A stretch of DNA of 64,000 nucleotides. Source: CAXTSE01 sp964246985. Its GTDB lineage: Bacteria > Actinomycetota > Actinomycetes > Actinomycetales > Microbacteriaceae. Location of the stretch: positions 1 to 64,000 of the forward strand of contig CAXTSE010000010.1 in the NCBI GenBank assembly GCA_964246985.1, read 5' to 3'. Positions 53,436 through 61,898 of this stretch are shown here, piece after piece (the first letter of the stretch is position 1; the number at the start of each line of letters is the position of its first letter). The notes beneath the pieces were generated by a model, which ran no database searches, was not told the DNA's origin, and saw nothing but the letters and a program-made list of their open reading frames with translations. The translations under genes and the position numbers were made by a program.

Positions 53436-54011
53436 ATGGCATCGTTCGCCGACAAGCCGATCCACTACTTCGCCACGACGGCCGAGTGGGAGGCGTTCCT
53501 CGAGACCGGCCCCTCCGACGACGGGGTGCGACTCCAGCTGCGCAAGAAGACCTCGAGCGCGCCGGGCATCACCTGGCAGGAGGCGCTCGACGTCGCGCTC
53601 TGCTTCGGGTGGATCGACGGGCAGGCCGGGCGCTTCGACGACGACTACACGCTCCAGGCCTTCACTCCGCGACGGCGAGCCAGCCCGTGGTCCCAGATCA
53701 ACCGGGAGCACGTCGCCCGGCTCATCGCAGCGGGGCGGATGCGCGACGGCGGGCACGCCGAGATCGACCGCGCCAAGGCGGATGGTCGGTGGGACGCCGC
53801 CTACCGCCAGAAGGGCGCGGTCCCGTCACCCGAGCTGCGGGCGGCCCTCGATGCGAGCCCCGTCGCGGCTGCCGCGTTCGCGGCGCTGCCGAACCAACAG
53901 CGCTTCCACATCCTCTTCCGCCTCAGCAACCTCAAGCGGCCGGAATCGCGCACCCGCGTGATCGCCGAGACGATCGCCCAGCTCGAGGCGGTCAGCCCGG
54001 AATCGTCGTGA
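53436..54011 (+). CDS. YdeI/OmpD-associated family protein
   Basis: 191 aa, soluble. The N-terminal family block is EWEAFLETGPSDDGVRLQLRKK with ITWQEALDVALCFGWIDGQ, then FTPRRRASPWSQINREHVARLIAAGRM. The C-terminal block is RAALDASPVAAAAFAALPNQQRFHILFRLSNLKRPESR. Function not established. The ATG has TAGCCT six bases upstream. Its 3' end overlaps the convergent membrane gene by 20 bases. Confidence 0.88.
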   Translation: MASFADKPIHYFATTAEWEAFLETGPSDDGVRLQLRKKTSSAPGITWQEALDVALCFGWIDGQAGRFDDDYTLQAFTPRRRASPWSQINREHVARLIAAGRMRDGGHAEIDRAKADGRWDAAYRQKGAVPSPELRAALDASPVAAAAFAALPNQQRFHILFRLSNLKRPESRTRVIAETIAQLEAVSPESS

Positions 54012-54423
54012 GCTGGCCGGGCATCATCCCGCCGGCCGTCTGCGGTGCGAAGATCGCCCACAGCAGCGCGAGGTACGTGAGCGTGAAGATCACCGGGGTC
54101 ACGATGCGCACGACAACCGTCCACCTGGCGGTCTCGATGATGCGGGTGCTCACCGCGCTCAGCTCGCCGAGCTTCCCGAGCGCGACCAGGTCGGCGGCGA
54201 TGGCACGTGCCTCGCCGGCCGCCGCGATCTGCGCGAGCGCGCCCAGGATCCCGCTCGACAGCAGCACCAGGGCGGCCGCGACGCGGATCGGGGTCGGCTG
54301 TGCGCCGAGCCCCTCCGTGACCAGCCAGATGCTGGCCGCCAGGAGGAGCGTCGGCGCGAGCTGCGAGGTGATGATGTGCGCGCGGGCTGTCGCCCACATG
54401 CCGTGCAGCTCGTGCTCGGTCAT
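53992..54423 (-). CDS. Small membrane protein of unknown function
   Basis: 143-aa protein with three to four hydrophobic spans (ITSQLAPTLLLAASIWLVTEG, IRVAAALVLLSSGILGALAQI, WTVVVRIVTPVIFTLTYLALLWAIF) and a short helical cytosolic loop. No family recognised. Its ATG overlaps the icd stop by one base, so it is translated after isocitrate dehydrogenase from the same mRNA. Confidence 0.8.
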   Translation of the reverse strand: MTEHELHGMWATARAHIITSQLAPTLLLAASIWLVTEGLGAQPTPIRVAAALVLLSSGILGALAQIAAAGEARAIAADLVALGKLGELSAVSTRIIETARWTVVVRIVTPVIFTLTYLALLWAIFAPQTAGGMMPGQLTTIPG

Positions 54424-55637
54424 CAGCCCAGCCGCGCCTTGAGGTTGGCGTCGAGCGTCTCGAGGAACTCCTCGGTCGTCTGCCACGCCTGGTCGGGCCC
54501 GACGAGCGCAGCCAGGTCCTTCGTCATCGCGCCGGCCTCGACCGAGGTGATCACGACATCCTCGAGGGTGAGCGAGAAGTCGATGAGCGCCTGGTTGTCG
54601 TCGAGCTTGCCGCGGTGCGCGAGGCCGCGCGTCCAGGCGAAGATCGAGGCGATCGGGTTGGTCGACGTCGGCTTGCCCTGCTGGTGCTGGCGGTAGTGGC
54701 GCGTGACCGTGCCGTGCGCGGCCTCCGCCTCGACGACCTTGCCGTCGGGGGTCGAGAGCACGCTGGTCATGAGGCCGAGGGATCCGAAACCCTGGGCGAC
54801 GGTGTCGGACTGCACGTCGCCGTCGTAGTTCTTGCACGCCCAGACGTAGCCGCCCTCCCACTTCATGGCCGAGGCGACCATGTCGTCGATGAGGCGGTGC
54901 TCGTAGGTCAGGCCCTCGGCGTCGAACTGCTCCTTGAACTCGGCCTCGAAGATCTCCTGGAAGATGTCCTTGAACCGGCCGTCGTAGGCCTTGAGGATCG
55001 TGTTCTTGGTCGACAGGTAGACCGGGTACTTGCGCGTCAGACCGTAGTTGAGCGACGCACGGGCGAAGTCGCGGATCGACGCGTCCTGGTTGTACTGCAC
55101 CTGGGCGATGCCGTCGTCGGGGGCGTCGTAGACCTCGAACTTCATCGGCTCGGACCCGTCGTCGGGCGTGAACTCGACGGTGAGCTTCCCCTTGCCCTTG
55201 AACACGAAGTCCGTGGCGCGGTATTGGTCGCCGAACGCGTGGCGGCCGATGATGATCGGCTTGTTCCAGCCGGGTACGAGGCGCGGGATGTTGGAGATGA
55301 TGATCGGCTCGCGGAAGATCACGCCGCCGAGGATGTTGCGGATCGTGCCGTTCGGCGACTTCCACATCTTCTTGAGTCCGAACTCCTCGACGCGCGCCTC
55401 GTCGGGGGTGATCGTCGCGCACTTGACGCCGACGCCGTGCTTCTGGATCGCGTGCGCGGCATCGATGGTGACCTGGTCGTCGGTCGCGTCGCGGTGCTCG
55501 ATGCCGAGGTCGTAGTACTCGAGGTTCACGTCGAGGTACGGGTGGATGAGGCGATCCTTGATGAACTGCCAGATGATGCGGGTCATCTCGTCGCCGTCGA
55601 GTTCGACGACGGTGCCCTCGACCTTGATCTTCTCCAT
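54423..55637 (-). CDS. icd: NADP-dependent isocitrate dehydrogenase
   Basis: TCA-cycle enzyme making 2-oxoglutarate and NADPH. 404 aa, the homodimeric type II (eukaryote-like) form: MEKIKVEGTVVELDGDEMTR, KSPNGTIRNILGGVIFREP (substrate Ser/Asn), VYLSTKNTILKAYDGRFKD and AEAAHGTVTRHYR. The ATG at 55637 follows AAAGG. A small membrane gene is coupled to its 3' end. Confidence 0.97.
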   Translation of the reverse strand: MEKIKVEGTVVELDGDEMTRIIWQFIKDRLIHPYLDVNLEYYDLGIEHRDATDDQVTIDAAHAIQKHGVGVKCATITPDEARVEEFGLKKMWKSPNGTIRNILGGVIFREPIIISNIPRLVPGWNKPIIIGRHAFGDQYRATDFVFKGKGKLTVEFTPDDGSEPMKFEVYDAPDDGIAQVQYNQDASIRDFARASLNYGLTRKYPVYLSTKNTILKAYDGRFKDIFQEIFEAEFKEQFDAEGLTYEHRLIDDMVASAMKWEGGYVWACKNYDGDVQSDTVAQGFGSLGLMTSVLSTPDGKVVEAEAAHGTVTRHYRQHQQGKPTSTNPIASIFAWTRGLAHRGKLDDNQALIDFSLTLEDVVITSVEAGAMTKDLAALVGPDQAWQTTEEFLETLDANLKARLG

Positions 55638-55742
55638 CGTGCACGCCTTTCTCTGAGCCGTCGACCAGCCTACCGTCTCGGGCAATTGTCTCGACATCGA
55701 GAGACCGGCCGCGCGTCGGCTCCGGCGGGCTAGCCTGGAGCC

Positions 55743-56195
55743 ATGGCAGAGCTGAGGATCGAAGAGCTGGGGGCCTCGACGGTCTCGGCTGCGAACAGTC
55801 TGACCCTGAAGCCGGGGCAGGAGGCCTTCCTCGAACCCGAGACGTACCAGCATCTCGAGCAGAACCTCGATCCGGCCAACTCCTGGCCCCGTGTGATCCG
55901 CGACGGCGACGAGGTCGTCGGCTACATCATGGGCAACTTCGACCCGGATGCGCCGGAGGACTTCCTGCGCGCCGCCCTGTGGCGGGTCGACGTCAGCGCC
56001 GACGCCCAGGGGCGTGGCGTCGGCCGCTTCGCCGTGCAGGCGTTCGCCGACGAGGCGCGTGCTCGCGGCTTCGATCACGTGACCGTGGTCTGGGCCAGCG
56101 GCGAGGCGGGGCCGGAGGCGTTCTTCCAGGCCGTCGGCTTCGAGGTCGTCGGCGAGACGCCGTACGGCGAGAACCTCGGCGCGCTGAAGCTGTAG
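55743..56195 (+). CDS. GNAT-family N-acetyltransferase
   Basis: 150-aa GNAT fold with WPRVIRDGDEVVGYIMGNF, then the acetyl-CoA loop WRVDVSADAQGRGVGRFAVQAFADEAR (Q/RxxGxG/A form), and EAFFQAVGFEVVGETPYGE at the end. Resembles spermidine/diamine acetyltransferases, but the substrate is not clear. TAGCCT lies six bases before the ATG. The stop overlaps the GTG of the next gene. Confidence 0.9.
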   Translation: MAELRIEELGASTVSAANSLTLKPGQEAFLEPETYQHLEQNLDPANSWPRVIRDGDEVVGYIMGNFDPDAPEDFLRAALWRVDVSADAQGRGVGRFAVQAFADEARARGFDHVTVVWASGEAGPEAFFQAVGFEVVGETPYGENLGALKL

Positions 56196-56515
56196 TGCCC
56201 CGCGAGCCGCACCCGGACTTCGCCGAGGCGGTCCTGGATGTCGTGGCGGGCATCCCCGAGGGTCGTGTCATGGCGTACGGCGAGGTCGCCTCCACGATCG
56301 GCTCGCAGGCTCCCCGCGCCGTCGGAGCGGTGATGGCCGCCTACGGGGCCGACGTCCCGTGGTGGCGGGTGGTCCGCGCATCCGGCCAGCCCGCCGCGGG
56401 TCACGAAGCGCGCGCGCTCGAGCACTACCGCGCCGAGGGCACCCCGCTCCGCTGGTCGGCGGATCGCTCCACCTTCCGCGTCGACCTCCGCGCCGCCCGA
56501 CACGTGCCGCGCTAG
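56195..56515 (+). CDS. Alkyltransferase-like (ATL) DNA-binding protein
   Basis: 106 aa resembling the C-terminal DNA-binding domain of O6-alkylguanine-DNA alkyltransferase: FAEAVLDVVAGIPEGRVMAYGEVA, SQAPRAVGAVMA, then PWWRVVRASG. The acceptor Cys of PCHRV is replaced by Trp, so it cannot transfer alkyl groups and would instead flag lesions for nucleotide excision repair, as known ATL proteins do. GTG start, one-base overlap with the GNAT gene. Confidence 0.9.
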   Translation: MPREPHPDFAEAVLDVVAGIPEGRVMAYGEVASTIGSQAPRAVGAVMAAYGADVPWWRVVRASGQPAAGHEARALEHYRAEGTPLRWSADRSTFRVDLRAARHVPR

Positions 56516-56889
56516 GCCAGCGTCGCCTCCAGGTGCCAGACCTTCGCGACGATCTGCCAGCCATCGGTGCCGCGCACGAACGAGAGATGGTCGACGAACA
56601 CCTGATCGATCACCCGCAGCCGCACATGCACCGAGGCCGCGGCATCCGACAGCCAGTCGACGCTCAGCACCTCGTCGACGCGCTCCTGACCGACGGATGC
56701 CGGCGAGGCCCGATTCGCGACGACCTCACGCCAGGCGGGGTACGGGTCGACCGTGACCACGCCCTCGTCCACGTCGAACAGCGTGCTCGCGGGATGGAAG
56801 ACACTGTCGAGGAGGGTGACGTCGCATCCGTGGAGGGCGCGGAAGTACACGTCGACGGCGGCGAGGAGCTCGGATTCGCGGGTGCTCAT
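56512..56889 (-). CDS. NTF2-like/putative lumazine-binding family protein
   Basis: 125-aa small alpha/beta protein of the NTF2 fold: ELLAAVDVYFRALHGCDVTLLDSVFHPAS at the N terminus, RVDEVLSVDWLSDAAASVHVRLRV, and FVDHLSFVRGTDGWQIVAKVWHLE at the end. Such proteins are often small enzymes or binding folds with unknown ligand. The ATG at 56889 is favoured by domain extent. Convergent, 4-base overlap with the ATL gene. Confidence 0.82.
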   Translation of the reverse strand: MSTRESELLAAVDVYFRALHGCDVTLLDSVFHPASTLFDVDEGVVTVDPYPAWREVVANRASPASVGQERVDEVLSVDWLSDAAASVHVRLRVIDQVFVDHLSFVRGTDGWQIVAKVWHLEATLA

Positions 56890-56938
56890 GCGAGCATCCT
56901 GCCAACGCTGGGCCGCGCCTCCCACACCGATCGAGCCA

Positions 56939-58828
56939 CTACACCAGCGATTCGCGCCAGGCGGCATGCAGCTTCGCGAAGCGCCCGGTGCCCGCGATGA
57001 GGTCGGCCGGGGTGCCGTCCTCCACGATCCGCCCGTGCTCCATGACGAGCACCCGATCCGCGATCGCCACCGTCGAGAGCCGGTGCGCGATGATGATCGC
57101 CGTGCGGTCGGCGAGCAGGGTCGTCAGCCCCTCCTGCACGAGGCGCTCGCTCGGGATGTCGAGCGACGCGGTCGCCTCGTCGAGGATCAGCACCGCCGGG
57201 TCGGCGAGGAACGCGCGCGCGAACGAGAGCAGCTGCCGCTGACCGGACGAGACGCGGCCTCCGCGCTTGTTGACGTCGGAGTCGTAGCCGTCGGGCAGCG
57301 CCATGATGAAATCGTGCGCGCCCACGGCGCGCGCCGCGCCGCGGATCTCATCCATCGACGCACCCGGCTTGCCGAGCGCGATGTTGTCGGCGACCGAGCC
57401 GCTGAAGAGGTACGCCTCCTGCGTGACCATGACGATCGCGCGACGGAGGTCCTTGGGGTGCAGACGCCGCAGGTCGATGCCGTCGAGCCGCACGGATCCC
57501 GCGGTGGGGTCGTAGAAGCGAGCCAGCAGCTTGGCGAGCGTCGACTTGCCCGCGCCGGTCGATCCGACGAGCGCGACCGTCTGCCCGGCCGGCAGGCTGA
57601 GGGTGAAGTCGGGCAGCACGACGCGATCCTCGGTGTAGGCGAAGCGCACGTCGTCGAAGTCGACGGCGCCCTTGGCCGACCACAGATCGACCGGGTCGAC
57701 GGGATCCGGCACACCGGGCTGCTCGGCGAGGACGCCCGAGATCTTCTCGAGCGCGGCCGCGGCCGACTGGTAGGAGTTGTAGAACTGCGCCATCTCCTCC
57801 ATCGGATCGAAGAACCGCCGCGTGTACAGCAGCACCGCGAGCAGGGCGCCGATCTCCAGCACGCCGGATGCGACGCGCAGCCCTCCGACGATGAGGACCA
57901 CGCCGACGGCGACGTTCCCGATCAGGATGAGGCCGGGGTCGAAGATCCCGAAGAGGCGGATCGCGCGCGCATTGGCATCCCGGTAGTCCTCGACGACGCG
58001 GCCGAACTCCTCCTCGTTGCGGCTCTCCTTGCGGAACGCTTTCACCGCCCGGATGCCGGTCATCGTCTCGACGAACTGCACGATGACGCGCGCCGAGAAC
58101 ACTCGCGTCGACCGGAACACCCGCTGCGAGCGCGTCTGGAACCAGCGTGTCAGCAGGAAGAGCGGCACGAGCGAGCCGGCGAGCACCAGCCCGCTCCACG
58201 GGTCGAGCAGCACGAGCGCGATCGCGATGAAGAGCATCGAGAGCACGCCGCGTACCAGGCCGTTGACCCCCTCGTCGAGCAGCTCGCGGATCGACTCGAG
58301 GTCGCTCGTCTGGCGCGCGATGATGCGTCCGGACGTGTAGCTCTCGTGGAACTCGAGGCTCAGCCGCTGCGAGTGCAGGAACACGCGCTTGCGCAGCTCG
58401 AGGAGCACGGCCTGGCTGATGCGGGCCGACAGGATCGTGTACTGCGCGATGAGCACCGACCCGGCGACGGCCGCCAGCACGTAGGCGGCGACGATCGCGA
58501 TGAGCGGCCGGGGGTCGTCGTCCATGGCGGCGGGCAGCCCCTGGTCGATGCCGAACGCGATGAGGGCAGGACCGGCGACCTGCAGCCCGGTGCTGATCAC
58601 GACGGCCGCGAGCGCGATCGCGAGCCGGCCGTGCAGCGGCTGCAGCAGGGAGCGCAGCAGCGTGGTGGAGCGCTGCCGGATCTCGCGGCTCTCCGAGCGC
58701 GAGTAGTCATCGCGCTCCTCGCCCTCGACTCCCTCGACGGTGCTCGGCGCCAGCTGGCGCGCCGCCGCCTCTGCGGCGCGCGTGCGCTTCGCGCGCCGAG
58801 CGCGGTCGCCGCGCTTCGCGGTGCTCAT
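56939..58828 (-). CDS. ABC exporter half-transporter, consensus-Walker B subunit
   Basis: 629-aa fused membrane/ATPase protein: a six-span exporter domain (about 60-350), then an ATPase with Walker A GSTGAGKSTLAKLL, a non-standard signature VSSGQRQLLSFARAFL, Walker B/catalytic Glu LILDEATASLD and H-loop IIAHRLST. It pairs with the gene upstream, whose Walker B ends in Asp while its signature is standard. This gives one intact and one degenerate ATP site, the hallmark of heterodimeric exporters such as TM287/288. Substrate probably a drug or lipid. Confidence 0.93.
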   Translation of the reverse strand: MSTAKRGDRARRAKRTRAAEAAARQLAPSTVEGVEGEERDDYSRSESREIRQRSTTLLRSLLQPLHGRLAIALAAVVISTGLQVAGPALIAFGIDQGLPAAMDDDPRPLIAIVAAYVLAAVAGSVLIAQYTILSARISQAVLLELRKRVFLHSQRLSLEFHESYTSGRIIARQTSDLESIRELLDEGVNGLVRGVLSMLFIAIALVLLDPWSGLVLAGSLVPLFLLTRWFQTRSQRVFRSTRVFSARVIVQFVETMTGIRAVKAFRKESRNEEEFGRVVEDYRDANARAIRLFGIFDPGLILIGNVAVGVVLIVGGLRVASGVLEIGALLAVLLYTRRFFDPMEEMAQFYNSYQSAAAALEKISGVLAEQPGVPDPVDPVDLWSAKGAVDFDDVRFAYTEDRVVLPDFTLSLPAGQTVALVGSTGAGKSTLAKLLARFYDPTAGSVRLDGIDLRRLHPKDLRRAIVMVTQEAYLFSGSVADNIALGKPGASMDEIRGAARAVGAHDFIMALPDGYDSDVNKRGGRVSSGQRQLLSFARAFLADPAVLILDEATASLDIPSERLVQEGLTTLLADRTAIIIAHRLSTVAIADRVLVMEHGRIVEDGTPADLIAGTGRFAKLHAAWRESLV

Positions 58829-60645
58829 CGGCTGGCTCCTTCCTCGTCGAGGGACGAGATCACGTAGCGGTAGTGGTCGTTCGTGGCGAGCAGCTCGGAG
58901 TGCACCCCGACCGCGGTCACCCGGCCGTTCTCGAGCAGAGCCACGCGGTCGGCGAGCATCACGGTGGATGGGCGGTGGGCCACCACGAGGGCGGTCGTCT
59001 TGGCGAGCACCCGGCGCAGTCCCGCCTCGACACGGGCCTCGGTGTCGACGTCGAGCGCCGACAGGGGGTCGTCGAGCACCAGCACGGCGGGATCCGCGGC
59101 GACGGCGCGCGCCAGTGCGAGACGCTGCCGCTGACCGCCCGAGAGCGAGAGGCCCTCCTCGCCCACCAGGGTGTCGGCGCCGAGCGGCAGGCCGGCCACG
59201 AAGTCCGCCTGGGCGATCTCGAGCGCCTCGGCGAGCACCGCATCGGCGGCGTCGCGCCGGTCCGGCCCCTCGAGGTCCGGGCGTCCGACCAGCACGTTGT
59301 CGCGCACAGACGCCGAGAACAGGGTGGCGTCCTCGAAGGCCATCGCGATATGGCGGCGCAGCTCCTCGCGGGTCAGGTCGCGCACGTCGACGCCGTCAAG
59401 CCGCACGGTGCCGCCGGTAACGTCGTAGAGCCGGGTGGCCAGCGCGGTCAGCGTGGTCTTGCCCGACCCGGTCAGGCCGACGAGGGCCATCGTCTCACCG
59501 GGCTCGAGCTCGAGGTCGATGCCGTCGAGCAGGTCCGGGAACTGCGCAGGCGAGTCCTGGTACCGGAAGTGGACCGCGTCGAAGGCCAGCCGCCCGGTCG
59601 GGTGCGCGATCGTGCGGGGCTCCGCGGGATCCGTGATGGTGTTGGCCTCGTCGAGCACCTCGAAGAGCCTGTCGACGGCGGTCCGGGTCTCGAGGGTCAT
59701 CGACAGCAGGAAGCCGATCGACTCGATCGGCCAGCGCAGCACGGTGGCGGTCGCGAAGAACGCGAACAGCTGCCCGACGGTGAGCGCCTCGGTCGAGGCG
59801 AGCCAGACCCCGACGGCCAGGCAGATCGCGAATGCCACATCGGGCACGAGCAGCAGCCAGAGCCAGATGCCGGCGATGGCGCGGGCCTTGTCGATCTCGG
59901 TGCCCCGCAGCTCCTCCGCCTGCCGCGAGAACTTCTCGAGCGAGAACTTGCCGCGCCCGAAGGCCTTGAGCACGCGGATGCCGTGCACGGACTCCTCGAC
60001 CGCGGTCGCCAGGTCGCCCTGCTGGTCCTGGGACCTGCGCGAGATGATCGAGTACTTCTGCTCGAAGACGAAGCCCTGGATCCACAGCGGGATGGAGCAG
60101 ACCAGGAAGATGAGCCCGAGGATCCAGCTCCAGGTGAAGAGCACACCGAACCCGATGACGATCGTGACCAGGTTGACGACCAGCAGCACGATCCCGAAGG
60201 ACAGCCACCGGCGGATGTGGCCGAGGTCGGTCATCGCACGCGACAGCAGCTGACCGCTCTGCCAGCGGTCGTGGAAGGCGACGGGCAGATCCTGCAGCTG
60301 GGCGTAGAAGGTGTTGCGCATCGCCGCCTCGACCTTGGTGCCGGGCGTCAGCACCAGCCACCGACGCGCGGCGATGAGGCCCGCCTCGACGACTCCGAGC
60401 GCGAGCACCACGATCGCTGCCGGCCAGATCTGGCTCTCGTCGCCCGTCGCCAGCGGGCCGTCGACCAGGGTCTGCAGGACGATCGGGATGGCGAGGGCGA
60501 CGAGGGCCGCGAGCAGCGCGACGACCATGCCCATGATGATGCGCGGCAGCGCGGGCCGGACGAACGGCAGCAGGCGCAGCAGGGTGCGCACGGTTCCGAG
60601 CTGAGGCGACGCGGGGTCGCGGGTGGCGTGAGTGGATGAGGACAT
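58825..60645 (-). CDS. ABC exporter half-transporter, degenerate-Walker B subunit
   Basis: 606-aa partner with a six-span domain (about 25-320) and an ATPase with Walker A GLTGSGKTTLTALA, standard signature LSGGQRQRLALARAVA and Walker B LVLDDPLSALD, in which the catalytic Glu is Asp. H-loop VVAHRPST. Stop and next start overlap by 4 bases, so the two halves are made in equal amounts. A short leader ORF and promoter precede it. Confidence 0.93.
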   Translation of the reverse strand: MSSSTHATRDPASPQLGTVRTLLRLLPFVRPALPRIIMGMVVALLAALVALAIPIVLQTLVDGPLATGDESQIWPAAIVVLALGVVEAGLIAARRWLVLTPGTKVEAAMRNTFYAQLQDLPVAFHDRWQSGQLLSRAMTDLGHIRRWLSFGIVLLVVNLVTIVIGFGVLFTWSWILGLIFLVCSIPLWIQGFVFEQKYSIISRRSQDQQGDLATAVEESVHGIRVLKAFGRGKFSLEKFSRQAEELRGTEIDKARAIAGIWLWLLLVPDVAFAICLAVGVWLASTEALTVGQLFAFFATATVLRWPIESIGFLLSMTLETRTAVDRLFEVLDEANTITDPAEPRTIAHPTGRLAFDAVHFRYQDSPAQFPDLLDGIDLELEPGETMALVGLTGSGKTTLTALATRLYDVTGGTVRLDGVDVRDLTREELRRHIAMAFEDATLFSASVRDNVLVGRPDLEGPDRRDAADAVLAEALEIAQADFVAGLPLGADTLVGEEGLSLSGGQRQRLALARAVAADPAVLVLDDPLSALDVDTEARVEAGLRRVLAKTTALVVAHRPSTVMLADRVALLENGRVTAVGVHSELLATNDHYRYVISSLDEEGASR

Positions 60646-60767
60646 GGTGATTTCCGGTCGAGTGGACGCGCGGGCGCTCGACGCGCGGGCGATCCGTCGG
60701 TGGTGCTGTGGGATGCGGGGGCGACAGCCGCGGGCGCGGCGTCTCGTGAGGCGGGCGGGCGGTGGCC

Positions 60768-60869
60768 CTACGGTCGTGCGGCGGCGCGCGCGCGTGCGGA
60801 CGCGGCGACCGGAGCGACGGCCGAAATCAAGGCCGGGGACGCGATCCGAGTGAACTCGATCGTCTGCAT
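60768..60869 (-). CDS. Putative 33-aa leader peptide ahead of the ABC exporter
   Basis: The ATG at 60869 follows a near-ideal GGGGAGG with 6-base spacing. The product begins MQTIEFTRIASPALISA and ends in an Ala/Arg-rich tract (ASARARAAARP). No family is recognised. A strong ribosome-binding site, short length and a position between the promoter and an exporter gene suit a regulatory leader peptide, in which ribosome stalling by a drug or amino-acid shortage alters expression (inference). It could instead be a free-standing small protein. Confidence 0.5.
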   Translation of the reverse strand: MQTIEFTRIASPALISAVAPVAASARARAAARP

Positions 60870-60918
60870 GGTGGCCTCCCCGTTCGCGATGCTCCCGGCA
60901 GGTGCCGGACAGCCTTTC

Positions 60919-60948
60919 AGACTAGACCCGGCCTCGGTCGGAAGACAA
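60919..60948 (-). promoter_or_regulatory. Promoter of the leader peptide/ABC exporter operon
   Basis: On the minus strand TTGTCT (60948-60943) and TAGTCT (60924-60919) are 18 bases apart. The predicted start is about 45 bases before the leader ATG. The promoter overlaps the stop of the DDAH gene region only at its edge. Confidence 0.55.
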
Positions 60949-60955
60949 GGCACGG

Positions 60956-61717
60956 TCAGGTATCGGACCGAAGCCGCACCGACAGGCAGGTGACGCAGCC
61001 TTCGAGCTTCTCGAACTCGCTGATGTCGACGGTGACGACCCGGTATCCGAGGCTCTCGACGAGGGCCGCCGACCGCGGCACCGACGCGGCCATGAGCACC
61101 GTGTCGGGCGACAGGACGACGACGGCCGCACCGTGCTCGGGCACCGGCAGGAAGCGGTCGAAGAGCTCGGGGTGGTCGACGGCATCCGGATGGCCGATGA
61201 CGGTCCCGTCGGGGAGTGCCGTCACGGCCGACTTGAGATGCAGCACCGAGCGCACCGGCACGCCGACCACCGACCAGCCGCGCGGGGTGAGCAGAGCGCG
61301 CAGCTGGCGGATGCCCTCCCCGTTCGTGCGTCCGCCCTGACCGGTATAGACGGTGCGTCCGATCTTGAGCACGTCGCCGCCGTCGAGCGTGCCCGGCAGC
61401 TCGATGGCCGCGGTCTCGGTGCCGAGTCGCTGCAGGGTGGCGCGCACCGCATCCGTCTCGCCCCGTCGGCTGTCGGCGCCGGGACTCGTGAGCACGGCCA
61501 GGTCGTCGAACACGACGACCGCGTCCTCGATGAACACCGAGTCGGGAAGCTCGTCCACCCGCGCGACCTCGACGGCCGGGAATCCGTTCGCCGCGAGCGC
61601 CGCGACGTACGCCTCCCACTGCCGCTCGGCGAGGTCGATGTCGACCGGCACGCGGTCGATGTGCGTCAGCTCGCCCTCTGCGAGCCGGCGGGAGGTGGGA
61701 CGGACGAGCGCGCGCAT
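60956..61717 (-). CDS. Dimethylarginine dimethylaminohydrolase-like amidinohydrolase
   Basis: 253-aa pentein-fold hydrolase of the DDAH/arginine deiminase group, converting methylated arginine (or arginine-like substrates) to citrulline. Substrate and catalytic residues are visible: Glu-Asp in VFIEDAVVVFDDLAVL, LDGGDVLKIG, catalytic His in LHLKSAVTAL and Cys in LEGCVTCLSVRL. The ATG has TACGCT six bases upstream. Three copies of an 11-base motif lie in the upstream region (61740-61816). Confidence 0.92.
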   Translation of the reverse strand: MRALVRPTSRRLAEGELTHIDRVPVDIDLAERQWEAYVAALAANGFPAVEVARVDELPDSVFIEDAVVVFDDLAVLTSPGADSRRGETDAVRATLQRLGTETAAIELPGTLDGGDVLKIGRTVYTGQGGRTNGEGIRQLRALLTPRGWSVVGVPVRSVLHLKSAVTALPDGTVIGHPDAVDHPELFDRFLPVPEHGAAVVVLSPDTVLMAASVPRSAALVESLGYRVVTVDISEFEKLEGCVTCLSVRLRSDT

Positions 61718-61739
61718 GGACTCAGCGTATCCAGGTGTG

Positions 61740-61816
61740 GTTCTGCAGGAGTTCGCTCCTCGACTCGCGGATCATCCCCGCGACGGGTCCTGCAGAACAG
61801 TCCCGTCCTGCAGAAC
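61740..61816. repeat. Three copies of TCCTGCAGAAC upstream of the DDAH gene
   Basis: One inverted copy (61740-61750) and two direct copies (61788-61798, 61806-61816, 18 bp apart), each 11 of 11. They lie between the DDAH promoter and the purH 3' end. The multiplicity and phasing suggest a regulator binding site. Confidence 0.6.
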
Positions 61817-61898
61817 GAGGAGACCCGGTGGGGCGGGGCGCTCGCGCGCGGCCGGCCCCACCGCACGCGCGCCGCAGAGGCGGCGGTGCGCCGAGGGC

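Larger units (their letters stand above)
60646..60955. other. 310-bp leader region of the ABC exporter operon
   Basis: Holds a promoter (60919-60948), a 33-codon leader ORF (60768-60869) and 122 GC-rich bases before the exporter start, including a direct repeat of CGCCCGCGCGTC. No larger gene. Confidence 0.6.
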
